Source: Hyphomicrobiales bacterium (GTDB lineage Bacteria; Pseudomonadota; Alphaproteobacteria; Rhizobiales; Rhizobiaceae). Taken from it: a stretch of DNA of 32,069 bases. This document shows, piece by piece, positions 17,626 through 24,932 of this stretch; the stretch's first letter is position 1; every line of letters begins with the position of its first letter. A program made the position numbers and the translations under genes. The stretch is taken from the NCBI GenBank assembly GCA_900468285.1, contig UBTF01000015.1, positions 1 to 32,069 of the forward strand. The letters are read 5' to 3'. The notes beneath the pieces are model-generated. The model ran no database searches and was not told the origin of the DNA. It was given only the letters and a program-made list of their open reading frames with translations.

Positions 17626-17976
17626 TTACGCGACAAGGGCCTGCATAGATCGCATGAAGAGGGAAGGGCGCTCTACTATATCAATCACGTGGACAAGCTC
17701 CGGAAGCTTGTTGTTTGGATCGAGTACGATTTCAGGGAGGCGGAGCCTCGTGAAGATATTCAAGACCTCGGGGCCTGGAGGCGGCGTGTGCCCAGCAACA
17801 AAACGTGGAGCGATCAGTCTCGCAGGCATTTTGAGATTTTCGTCAGCAAGACTAATCCATGCGGGTACCAACCAGCATCTGTTCTGCCAGTTGATATAGT
17901 CTAAATGTACAATATCGCGACCGATAGGCAACGATATCCATCCGGCCAGCTCAATCTCTTTCACCGACGCCCCCAT
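17626..17976 (-). CDS. hypothetical protein of 116 residues
   Basis: A minus-strand frame whose product looks like a real globular protein: balanced composition, several Trp (GWISLPIGRDIVHLDYINW, then CWLVPAWISL) and a Pro-rich turn (HTPPPGPEVLN). I do not recognise the family. No signal peptide or membrane helix is visible. The ATG has only a weak AGAG just before it, and GTG at 17964 is an alternative start. It reads away from the RTX gene and shares the long AT-rich region with it, and is upstream of the phosphatase on the same strand at a distance of about 430 bases. Function unknown. Confidence 0.5.
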   Translation of the reverse strand: MGASVKEIELAGWISLPIGRDIVHLDYINWQNRCWLVPAWISLADENLKMPARLIAPRFVAGHTPPPGPEVLNIFTRLRLPEIVLDPNNKLPELVHVIDIVERPSLFMRSMQALVA

Positions 17977-18679
17977 AGCTCTGCATGAGAAACAATTCTA
18001 CCCTGATCTATTCTGATAATATTTTATCTCGTAATAAATCAAGAAAAAAATCCGAAAAATCCGGAGTCGTATATCGAACTTATATTCGACTTCATTCAAA
18101 AAATAATTTTCTGAAACGCATAGATTGAAATTTTTATTGAGGCTTATCTTCAAAGCTTGCTGCCACCTGAGGCAAGGACGATTTTATCCATTCAAGAACT
18201 GCATTAGTCATTCTTTTGCTTGAACTAATTTAGCAAAATTTTTGAATATTTCGAGAAATATACTGGAAAATCTACAACCGGCGCGAATGTGAAAATTTCA
18301 TTCCTATTGGTAGGGTTGCTTTCTTTTGAAGATCTAATTCCACCAGTAAAATATGGATCACCGGATTTACAGCAACCAAAGGTTATATAAAGCCAAGAAT
18401 AGTCGTCCGGATTTTAGCTGTCTGACAGTGTATATTAGCATTTTTTTATTTTAACCATGTTTCTCGTCAATCCCCTCGAAATCGAAAACCATTTAAAGTC
18501 ACCTTTCGTGAGAACAAATTCGTCAGTGATACATGTCGGATAATCAATAGTTTAAATTAATCGTTAATTCTGCTTTTTAGCGAAACACCATAACTGTGCG
18601 TTGCAGGTAATTGACAATATTTTAACCGAACATTAACGGTGATTTGCCGATTTCACAAAAAACTACAATGGAGAGACTG
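17977..18679. other. AT-rich 700-base leader upstream of the RTX gene
   Basis: A long strongly AT-rich stretch with no plausible gene on either strand. Near its right end lie a TTGACA (18611-18616) and two near-identical direct repeats, TTAACCG and TTAACGG, about 11 bases apart (18622-18639), just before the RTX start. No good -10 box matches that TTGACA at 16-18 bases, so the promoter is not assigned. AT-rich DNA of this type is a known target of MucR/Ros-type regulators of EPS genes in rhizobia; binding here is inference. Confidence 0.5.
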
Positions 18680-19162
18680 ATGACTACGATTTACACTAAA
18701 GGCGGTTACCTTGGCTCGGGCGCGTCGAGCGACAAGCTTGTAGCATTGGATGGCCCAGCACATCTGGACGGCGGTGCCGGCTCCGACAACATCAACGGTG
18801 GCAAGGGCGACGACATCCTTCAGGGTGGCAAGGGCAACGACTACATGTACGGCGGCGCTGGCAAGGACACCTTCCTCTGGCTTGCAACCGACGTTGATGG
18901 CAGCACCGACAAGATCTTCGACTTCGGCGGCGCTGGCGAAGCGAGCGGCGACCGTTTGACATTCCGTGGCATGGGCGAGGGTTCGAGCCTCAACCTCCTG
19001 TCGCACACGGCTGGCACTGACGGTCACGTCATCTACAAGTACGAGCTGATCGACACCGCAACCGGTAACCACAACATCATCTCGATCGAGTCGGTTAATG
19101 GTAAGCCTCTGACTGCTGGCGACTACGCATTCTACGGCTCGGTTCCTGTCGAAAGCGTCTAA
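18680..19162 (+). CDS. small RTX calcium-binding protein, probable type I secretion substrate
   Basis: A 160-residue protein with four perfect-register RTX nonapeptides at residues 31-66 (GGAGSDNIN, GGKGDDILQ, GGKGNDYMY, GGAGKDTFL), which bind calcium and fold as a beta-roll outside the cell. The following part (DKIFDFGGAGEASGDRLTF, ending YGSVPVESV) matches the C-terminal secretion domain of serralysin-like substrates. There is no Sec signal. No catalytic or adhesin domain is present, so this is little more than a calcium-binding roll plus export signal. The start at 18680 has GGAGAG four bases upstream; an ATG at 18668 is less well placed. Codons are heavily biased to C-ending forms, implying high expression. 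The type I ATPase and adaptor genes follow, so they probably export it. Confidence 0.9.
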   Translation: MTTIYTKGGYLGSGASSDKLVALDGPAHLDGGAGSDNINGGKGDDILQGGKGNDYMYGGAGKDTFLWLATDVDGSTDKIFDFGGAGEASGDRLTFRGMGEGSSLNLLSHTAGTDGHVIYKYELIDTATGNHNIISIESVNGKPLTAGDYAFYGSVPVESV

Positions 19163-19172
19163 GGAGCGGATG

Positions 19173-19251
19173 TAGCGAACTCTCGGTGAGCGAGGCGTTC
19201 GCTATAACGTGCTCATTTACGCGCGCAGCGTTGCAGTTAGCGCTGCGCGCG
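19173..19251 (+). repeat. two tandem hairpins between the RTX gene and its secretion genes
   Basis: The first hairpin pairs 19173-19180 with 19197-19204 (8 bases, loop 16). The second pairs 19220-19230 with 19241-19251 (11 GC-rich bases, loop 10). They start 10 bases after the RTX stop. Neither is followed by a T-run. They look like partial terminators or 3' stabilisers that would keep the RTX transcript far more abundant than prsD/prsE. Confidence 0.65.
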
Positions 19252-19432
19252 CCTCCGTCGATAGTGAACTACATCAATCCATAATGTAGAGCATCGAGAT
19301 ATCTTAGTATAAATTGCGAAGATATTCACGGTTAACCTATTTTATTGACGATGATCGGGTTATCTCCAGTAATAATCTTTTCTCAATCGTCGATTATAGG
19401 TACAAGCCGCCTGAATAGAAGGAAGCGTTAGT

Positions 19433-21199
19433 ATGGCGTTCAAGTTTCAGGCTGAAGGCGATTTGGCACGCGAAGCATTTCGTAGAAGCAGAGCGGGTTT
19501 GATAGCGATCGGTTTGGCGAGCGCCCTTATCAACGTGCTCTATTTAACAAGCTCATTTTTCATGCTGCAGGTGTATGACCGCGTCATACCCAGCCACAGC
19601 ATACCATCATTGATTGCGCTCGGAATTCTCGCGGGTGCGCTTTACATTTTCCAGGGCGGGTTCGAGCTGATCCGCAACCGCATGTTGACCCGGGTGGCCG
19701 GCGTGTTCGACGAGGTGCTGGGCCAGCGTGTCTTCAAGGTCATGATGAAAACGCCCATCAAGACAAGTGGGGCCAATGATGGTCTTGCGGTCATGAGGGA
19801 TTTCGACCAGGTCCGGACCTTCTTGTCGGGGACTGGCCCTTCCGCCTTTTTCGACCTGCCCTGGATGCCGGTCTATATCGCAATCTGTTTTCTCTTCCAT
19901 CCGGTCGTCGGCATCATTGCCATTGTCGGCGCTCTGGTTCTGATTTTCATTACCGTTCTTACCAACTTCACCACACAGGCCTCTGATCGCAAGCTCCACG
20001 ATCTGTGGAACCAGCGAAATGTGCTGATGGGTGCTGCGTTGCGAAATGCCGAGGTGGTCGAGGCCATGGGCATGAGCAATGATCTGGGCCGGGATTGGGA
20101 AGACTACAACAAGCGGTATCGGGCCTTGCAGACGAAGACTGCGGATGTGGGCAACGCTTATGCCATTGCTTCCAAGGTTTTTCGCATCGCCCTGCAATCA
20201 GGCGTCCTGGCAGCAGGGGCCGTGCTTGTCATCGAGAACCAGGCATCGGGCGGTATCATCATCGCCTCTTCCATTCTGACGTCCCGGGCGCTTTCGCCGG
20301 TTGAACAGGTCATCGGCAGCTGGCGAGGTTTTGTCGTTGCTCAACAGTCTTGGAAGCGCATCAAGGATGTGTTCAAGGCGATCCCCGAGGTGGCCGAGCC
20401 TCTTGCTCTGCCTGCTCCAAGAAGTGTCCTGTCCGTTCAAAAACTGGCCACAGGCCCTGCAAATGCCCAGCAACTGATTGTTTCCGATGTCAGTTTTACC
20501 CTGCGTGCGGGAAGCGCGGTCGGTGTCATCGGTCCGAGCGGTTCGGGTAAGTCATCGCTCTCGCGGGCTTTGACCGGGATCTGGCCGATTTATCGCGGCT
20601 CCGTAAGGCTGGATGGCGCGGCGCTGGACCAGTGGGACGAGGGCGTACGCGGAGACCATATCGGTTACCTTCCGCAAAATATCGAACTTTTCTCCGGTAC
20701 CGTTGCGCAGAATATCGCCCGCTATCGCCGAGACTGGACGCCGGAGGCCGTCGTTGCCGCCGCGCGCGCCGCCCGTGTTCATGATCTCATTCTGAATCTG
20801 CCGCAGGGTTACGACACGGATATCGGTGTGAATGGCTGCCTGCTTTCGGCGGGGCAACGTCAACGCGTTGCCTTGGCACGGGCGCTGTATGGCAACCCCT
20901 TCCTTGTCATTCTGGATGAACCCAATTCCAACCTCGATACCGAAGGTGAAGAGGCGCTCAGCGTTGCAATCGGTGACGTTCGTGCGCGTGGCGGGATCGT
21001 TATCGTGATCGCTCACCGCCCAAGTGCGCTGGTTGCTGTCGATCACGTCCTCATGATGAAAGAAGGCAGAGCTGTCGCCTTTGGCCTCAAGGAGGAAGTT
21101 CTACCCAAATTCCTGCGCAAGGACAGCATTGTTGCGGCAGAGTCGAGGCCCGTCACCCTCAAGGTTGTCGGTGAATCCTCGGGGATGAGCAGAGAATGA
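19433..21199 (+). CDS. prsD: type I secretion ABC transporter, PrsD type
   Basis: A 588-residue inner-membrane export ATPase. The N-terminal half has about six membrane helices (for example GLASALINVLYLTSSFFMLQ then VYDRVIPSHS, a hallmark of PrtD/PrsD/LapB-type transporters). The nucleotide-binding domain has Walker A GPSGSGKSS (about 367-375), a signature LSAGQRQR (about 471), Walker B FLVILDEPNSNLD and the H-loop AHRPS. No N-terminal peptidase domain is present, as expected for RTX exporters. In S. meliloti PrsD/PrsE exports the glycanases ExoK and ExsH, so here it could serve both the RTX protein and ExoK. A good AAGGAAG ribosome site precedes the ATG. The adaptor gene overlaps the stop. 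The symbol follows rhizobial usage and is by family. Confidence 0.92.
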   Translation: MAFKFQAEGDLAREAFRRSRAGLIAIGLASALINVLYLTSSFFMLQVYDRVIPSHSIPSLIALGILAGALYIFQGGFELIRNRMLTRVAGVFDEVLGQRVFKVMMKTPIKTSGANDGLAVMRDFDQVRTFLSGTGPSAFFDLPWMPVYIAICFLFHPVVGIIAIVGALVLIFITVLTNFTTQASDRKLHDLWNQRNVLMGAALRNAEVVEAMGMSNDLGRDWEDYNKRYRALQTKTADVGNAYAIASKVFRIALQSGVLAAGAVLVIENQASGGIIIASSILTSRALSPVEQVIGSWRGFVVAQQSWKRIKDVFKAIPEVAEPLALPAPRSVLSVQKLATGPANAQQLIVSDVSFTLRAGSAVGVIGPSGSGKSSLSRALTGIWPIYRGSVRLDGAALDQWDEGVRGDHIGYLPQNIELFSGTVAQNIARYRRDWTPEAVVAAARAARVHDLILNLPQGYDTDIGVNGCLLSAGQRQRVALARALYGNPFLVILDEPNSNLDTEGEEALSVAIGDVRARGGIVIVIAHRPSALVAVDHVLMMKEGRAVAFGLKEEVLPKFLRKDSIVAAESRPVTLKVVGESSGMSRE

Positions 21200-22494
21200 T
21201 GATGCCGTCTCAAAAATCGCTCCAGCGCCATGTCCTGGCCGTTGCCACGCTCGGCATCATTCTGGTTGGCGGACTGGGAGGATGGGCGGCGACGGCAACT
21301 TTGTCCAATGCCGTCATTGCCGAGGGAACCGTCGTCATCGACGATAATGCCAAGAAAATACAACATCTTACGGGCGGTATCGTCTCTGAGATCGCGGTCA
21401 AGGAAGGCGAGCATGTCAAGACGGGGGACCTCCTCCTGCGCCTGGATGGTACGGCGGTTGAATCCAGCCTTGGCATAGTGGACAGCACTTTGGCGCAGCT
21501 TTATGCGCGTAGAGCAAGGTTGAAAGCCGAACTTGCTGGCAAGACGAGTTTCACATCCGCCGATGTGACTGCTGAAGCAGTCAATTTTGACAGAAATCCC
21601 AGCTTGATCGAGGGCGAACTCCAGCTGTTTGCAAACCGATATTCCGCACTTGTGGGCATGAAGAAGCAGCTGTCGGAGCGCAAGAAGCAGCTTGCCGAGG
21701 AAATCTTCGGAATAGGCGAGCAAATCAAGTCCATCGATAACGGCTTAACGATTATCGAAGAGGAATATAAAGCCACGAACTCTCTCTACAGCCAGCAACT
21801 CGTGACCATGCAGAGGGTAAATTCTCTCAAGCGTCAACGTGTTGAACTGGAGGGAAGCCGAGGAGAGCGGCTGGCAGCTCGCGCGCAGGCGGAAGGGAAG
21901 ATCAGCGAGATCGATCTTCAGATCCTTCAGCTCGATGAAGACCGTCGGACAGAAAGCGCCAAAGAGCTGACACAGGTGGAGTCCGACATCGCGCAATCTG
22001 AAGAGCGTCAGGTGGCGTTGAAAGATCAGCTCGACCGTTTGGAACTGCGTGCGCCGATGGATGGTCGCATTTATCAGGTGACGGTTCATACTGTTGGCGG
22101 TATCGTCAACCCAGGCGATGCCTTGATGCTGCTGGCACCGGATGCTCGCGCATTGACGATTGAGGCGAAGATCGCCACCCGCAATATAGATCAGATTTAC
22201 CCCGGACAGGCCGTCAATCTCCGGTTCACGGCATTCGACCAGAGAACGACGCCGGAGGTTGCGGGAACAGTAGCGACAATCTCACCGGATGCCGTAACGG
22301 AACAGCGCAGCGGCGTTACCTATTACCCTATCCGGATTTTGCCGGAGGAAAAGGATGTCAAAAAGCTGCAGGGGATGACCCTGTATCCGGGCATGCCAGC
22401 TGAAGTCTTTATCAAGATTGCTGAGCGTTCGGTGATATCCTACCTGTCAAAGCCGCTGATGGATCAGATCAACCACACATTCCGAGAAGAGTAA
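21196..22494 (+). CDS. prsE: type I secretion membrane-fusion protein, HlyD/PrsE type
   Basis: A 432-residue adaptor that bridges the inner-membrane ATPase and a TolC-type outer-membrane channel. One N-terminal helix (about 14-34) is followed by the first half of the lipoyl domain (IQHLTGGIVSEIAVKEGEHV then KTGDLLLRLD), a long coiled-coil hairpin (about 90-290) and the second half (LRAPMDGRIYQVTVHTVGGI then VNPGDALMLLAPD). The C-terminal beta domain ends LYPGMPAEVFIKIAERSV, the usual HlyD family ending. The start ATG overlaps the prsD stop (ATGA), so the two are translated as a pair. No TolC-like gene is in the window, so the outer-membrane channel must be encoded elsewhere. Confidence 0.92.
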   Translation: MMMPSQKSLQRHVLAVATLGIILVGGLGGWAATATLSNAVIAEGTVVIDDNAKKIQHLTGGIVSEIAVKEGEHVKTGDLLLRLDGTAVESSLGIVDSTLAQLYARRARLKAELAGKTSFTSADVTAEAVNFDRNPSLIEGELQLFANRYSALVGMKKQLSERKKQLAEEIFGIGEQIKSIDNGLTIIEEEYKATNSLYSQQLVTMQRVNSLKRQRVELEGSRGERLAARAQAEGKISEIDLQILQLDEDRRTESAKELTQVESDIAQSEERQVALKDQLDRLELRAPMDGRIYQVTVHTVGGIVNPGDALMLLAPDARALTIEAKIATRNIDQIYPGQAVNLRFTAFDQRTTPEVAGTVATISPDAVTEQRSGVTYYPIRILPEEKDVKKLQGMTLYPGMPAEVFIKIAERSVISYLSKPLMDQINHTFREE

Positions 22495-22639
22495 CGTGAC
22501 TGCTCATTGGCACGGCATGCAGACAAGCGAAATCAGTGCAGCTTTGCAATTAAGAGCAGTTGAGTGAGCTAGTATTGGCGCTGCAAATTTGCTAGGTCAG
22601 TACTCAGCAGATGTTTTCTGGACGTTAGAGAGATTGTTC

Positions 22640-22945
22640 ATGGCCGCTCGTCGCAAAACTATGGGAATTGCTTTTTTTCTTTCCGTACTGGGATCGACGA
22701 CGCAATTTGCTGCCGCTGCCGACTATGGTGCTCCTACTCCTCCACCAGCACCGAGATATAGCAGCTCTTACGCAAGTTTTCGTGCGGAGGAATGCTCCAA
22801 CTTGCTCATAACGGATGATTCCGGGCAGCGGGTTGTCCGGTCATGTCACGCGCCTTTGAATCTTGACCCACGCGGTGGCTTCAGACCCGGGTCTTCTGGC
22901 GGATCGAGCTCTGCGTTCTCGAGCGCTGCTGTCGTCACAGAGTAA
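22640..22945 (+). CDS. small secreted protein of unknown function
   Basis: A 101-residue protein with a basic start, hydrophobic core and AAAAD cleavage region (about residue 26-29), so it is exported by the Sec route. The mature part begins with a Pro/Tyr-rich stretch (YGAPTPPPAPRYSSSYASF), contains two cysteines (EECSNLL and RSCHAP) that could form a disulfide, and ends in a Gly/Ser-rich tail. I do not recognise the family. The ATG at 22640 has AGAGAG upstream; an in-frame non-ATG start 17 codons earlier is unlikely. It lies between the type I secretion genes and the protease gene on the same strand, probably in the same transcript. Confidence 0.7.
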   Translation: MAARRKTMGIAFFLSVLGSTTQFAAAADYGAPTPPPAPRYSSSYASFRAEECSNLLITDDSGQRVVRSCHAPLNLDPRGGFRPGSSGGSSSAFSSAAVVTE

Positions 22946-23362
22946 TCATTCCTCGCTTTTGTGAACTCAATTCTCGCTGCCTTTTCGACTCGTACTTCGG
23001 GCGGTGGGGCACAGCGACGTTAGTGCGATTTTTCTTGAGCGCATGTCTCATTGATAACGAAAACGCTTTTTGGCGCCGTAGGGGTAAGCATAGGCTGCCC
23101 CTGTCGGCTTCTGTCGCCGTTTTGCGGCTGCCCCGCGCGCCGGTTGTTTGGACCGTGCATATTTTCGGGATCAAAATCCGCATTTTTCCCCTCTAAAGAG
23201 CGTGCGACAGCCCAGTGGATTGGGGCAGGGAACTGGCCTGTAGAGGTCTTGCGTCCCAAAAACGGAAGTCCGTAAAATGCGAACAATTCGGCTAAATTGC
23301 CCTTAAAAGCTGAGTGCTAAACACGAACCATCAAAACACGAAATATGCGAGGGCAGCATATC
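22946..23362. other. intergenic region before the protease gene
   Basis: About 420 bases with open frames on both strands (for example 23020-23286 minus and 23051-23275 plus) but without ribosome sites or family resemblance. The composition is GC-rich in the middle (about 23090-23170), unlike the AT-rich leaders elsewhere in the window, and it could be an intergenic repeat element. I cannot confirm that without a search. Confidence 0.35.
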
Positions 23363-23962
23363 ATGATGGTAGACCGAGTTGTAAAAGTCGCATGCGTCGC
23401 CTTGACCTTGAGCCTGGGTGCTCAGGCAGTCTACGCCGCCTCCCCGGCAGGCATGGGCCGATCGCTCCAGTTGCCCCCGGCAAGCTCTTTCATCAAGGCG
23501 TCACGTGCCACGCTTGCTCCATTCGCATTCATCCGCTTTTGCCGCAGCAACCAGAGTGATTGCGAAGCAGACAGGGGCGCATCGATCGTTGAAATGACGG
23601 CCGAAAACCGCCGCACACTACAGGCCGTCAATGCATCCGTTAATCGCTCGATAAAGCCGGTCAACGACTCTCCGGCCCAAGGCGATGTCTGGTCGGCTGA
23701 TGTCACCTCAGGCGACTGCGAGGATTTTGCGCTGATCAAGCGACGCCAGCTTGTTGCGCAGGGCTGGCCGGCACGCAGCCTGCGGATCGCCGTGGCGAGA
23801 ACCCGCTCAGGCGAGGGTCATGCTGTGCTGGTCGTCAAGACATCGGAAGGCGATCTGGTTCTCGACAACAGATTTTCTACGATCCGCGCTTGGGACAAGA
23901 CAGATCTCAGCTGGGAAAAAATTCAGTCGGGAGACAATCCCCGTCTCTGGTTTGGCATTTGA
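23363..23962 (+). CDS. bacterial transglutaminase-like cysteine protease (BTLCP, LapG-like)
   Basis: A 199-residue periplasmic protease with a Sec signal peptide (ends VYA, about residue 25). The catalytic triad of the family is in place: Cys119 in GDVWSADVTSGDCEDFALIK, His153 in GEGHAVLVV and Asp168 in LVLDNRFST. BTLCP proteins were described as linked to type I secretion systems with RTX-type substrates, and LapG of Pseudomonas cuts the N-terminal region of a giant adhesin to release biofilm. Here the neighbouring substrate is only 160 residues and lacks the large retention module, so its target may be a protein elsewhere. ATG at 23363 is preferred because GAGGG lies nine bases upstream; an ATG at 23345 would add six residues. 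A terminator follows. Confidence 0.88.
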   Translation: MMVDRVVKVACVALTLSLGAQAVYAASPAGMGRSLQLPPASSFIKASRATLAPFAFIRFCRSNQSDCEADRGASIVEMTAENRRTLQAVNASVNRSIKPVNDSPAQGDVWSADVTSGDCEDFALIKRRQLVAQGWPARSLRIAVARTRSGEGHAVLVVKTSEGDLVLDNRFSTIRAWDKTDLSWEKIQSGDNPRLWFGI

Positions 23963-23969
23963 AATAGGC

Positions 23970-24002
23970 GAACCGGGCTTCAATTTTCGAAGCCCGGTTC
24001 TT
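23970..24002 (+). terminator. intrinsic terminator after the protease gene
   Basis: A perfect 12-base stem (23970-23981 with 23989-24000), 7-base loop, starting seven bases after the stop codon and followed only by TT and pyrimidines. It marks the end of the secretion module; the downstream genes converge on it. Confidence 0.8.
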
Positions 24003-24164
24003 CCGCATTCAGCGGATAGCCATGATTTGAGATAGAATTACAAGAAATCAAATTCTTGGCTGCGCCAGCCGGGGCATCCCAGCCTCAGGCGGTCTTCAAG
24101 CTACCAGGTTCGGACTGTCACCGGTTAAATCGTACAAGTCGATTTAGAAGGTGGCGATGTCGGC

Positions 24165-24512
24165 TCAGAAATCATACCCCAGATAGACTTTGCCATCGTT
24201 CTTGCAAATATCGACCTCTTTACTTTGTAGCGACCGGCGACGGTAATTCTTTTTGCGCTTATCTGCCGGGTTATTGAGATCATATTGGAATGTGAATTGG
24301 CAATCCTGATAGCTGTTATCGACGTTGACGACGGTTTCGGAACTGCGTTGCAAAGGTGTGTTCAAGATATTGAACGACCGGGCGACAAGATCCGTCGGCC
24401 AGGCGTATAGGCGGTAGATCGCCCCATTAGCCTTGTTGACGACGGTAACCTGGTCTGCCGCAGACTGGGACGCAAAGAATAACAGAAGTCCGAGACCCAA
24501 AGCGTAACGCAT
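24165..24512 (-). CDS. small secreted protein of unknown function
   Basis: A 115-residue protein with a signal peptide (MRYALGLGLLLFFASQSAAD). The mature part, starting QVTVVNKANGAIYRLYAWPT, has a beta-sandwich-like pattern known from small periplasmic proteins of alphaproteobacteria: N-x-x-G-x-x-I-x-x-L-Y near the start, a central DCQFTFQYDLNN and a late DIC. Two cysteines could form a disulfide. Function unknown. ATG at 24512 has AGAGG four bases upstream; ATG at 24539 and a TTG at 24542 are alternatives. It is on the same strand as the exo operon, separated by a 99-base gap from the gene before it. Confidence 0.75.
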   Translation of the reverse strand: MRYALGLGLLLFFASQSAADQVTVVNKANGAIYRLYAWPTDLVARSFNILNTPLQRSSETVVNVDNSYQDCQFTFQYDLNNPADKRKKNYRRRSLQSKEVDICKNDGKVYLGYDF

Positions 24513-24611
24513 AAAGCCTCTTTGAAATGGACGTAACATCAATCACCGCTTTAAGGGTTCACATGGGTCTTGGCCGCTGGCCGCAGGTTTTGGCCGGAAT
24601 GCAATGCCGCA

Positions 24612-24932
24612 TCAGTTGCCGATGAAATCCCGATTGCCTTTTCGATCAATCATTTCCAGGCGCGTTCCATCGAAATACACATCTGCGCAATCGACTGCGT
24701 TCCCTTTTCGCGCACAAATCTTGCCGTCGGTGATCTTGTAGCCTGTCGAATCGCCTTCCCGGTACTGGTAGCCGTCCGTTCGCTCTTTCAAACTGTCGGC
24801 TTGGCTAAGATGTTGCCGGATTTCGTTTTCTGTTGCCATCCGAAGCTTGTTGTCAGAGGCAGCGGCGACCAATCCGGGAAAAATGACCGATGCCATTACA
24901 AATATACAAGCGGCTTTTGCATGTTTGGTCAT
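24612..24932 (-). CDS. small secreted protein coupled to exoO
   Basis: A 106-residue protein with a signal peptide (about 1-24, ending VAAAS). The mature part is polar: a short helix (ENEIRQHLSQADSL), then GYQYREGDSTGYKITDGKIC, RKGNAVDCADVYFDGTRLEM and a final GNRDFIGN. The C-x(9)-C pair suits a small secreted beta domain seen in many alphaproteobacterial exported proteins of unknown role. The ATG overlaps the exoO stop (ATGA) and AAAGG lies six bases upstream, so it is the last gene of the exoKLAMO operon. In S. meliloti exoN and exoP occupy this place. The position suggests an EPS-linked function, but none is shown. Confidence 0.8.
   Translation of the reverse strand: MTKHAKAACIFVMASVIFPGLVAAASDNKLRMATENEIRQHLSQADSLKERTDGYQYREGDSTGYKITDGKICARKGNAVDCADVYFDGTRLEMIDRKGNRDFIGN

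Noticed and set aside
23020..23286. Overlapping frames on both strands in the intergenic region before the protease gene.
   Set aside because: No ribosome sites, no domain resemblance and frames on both strands at once, as expected by chance in GC-rich DNA.
24126..24146. A 7-base inverted repeat downstream of the secreted-protein gene, considered as terminator.
   Set aside because: Stem is short and AT-rich and no T-run follows; it could arise by chance.
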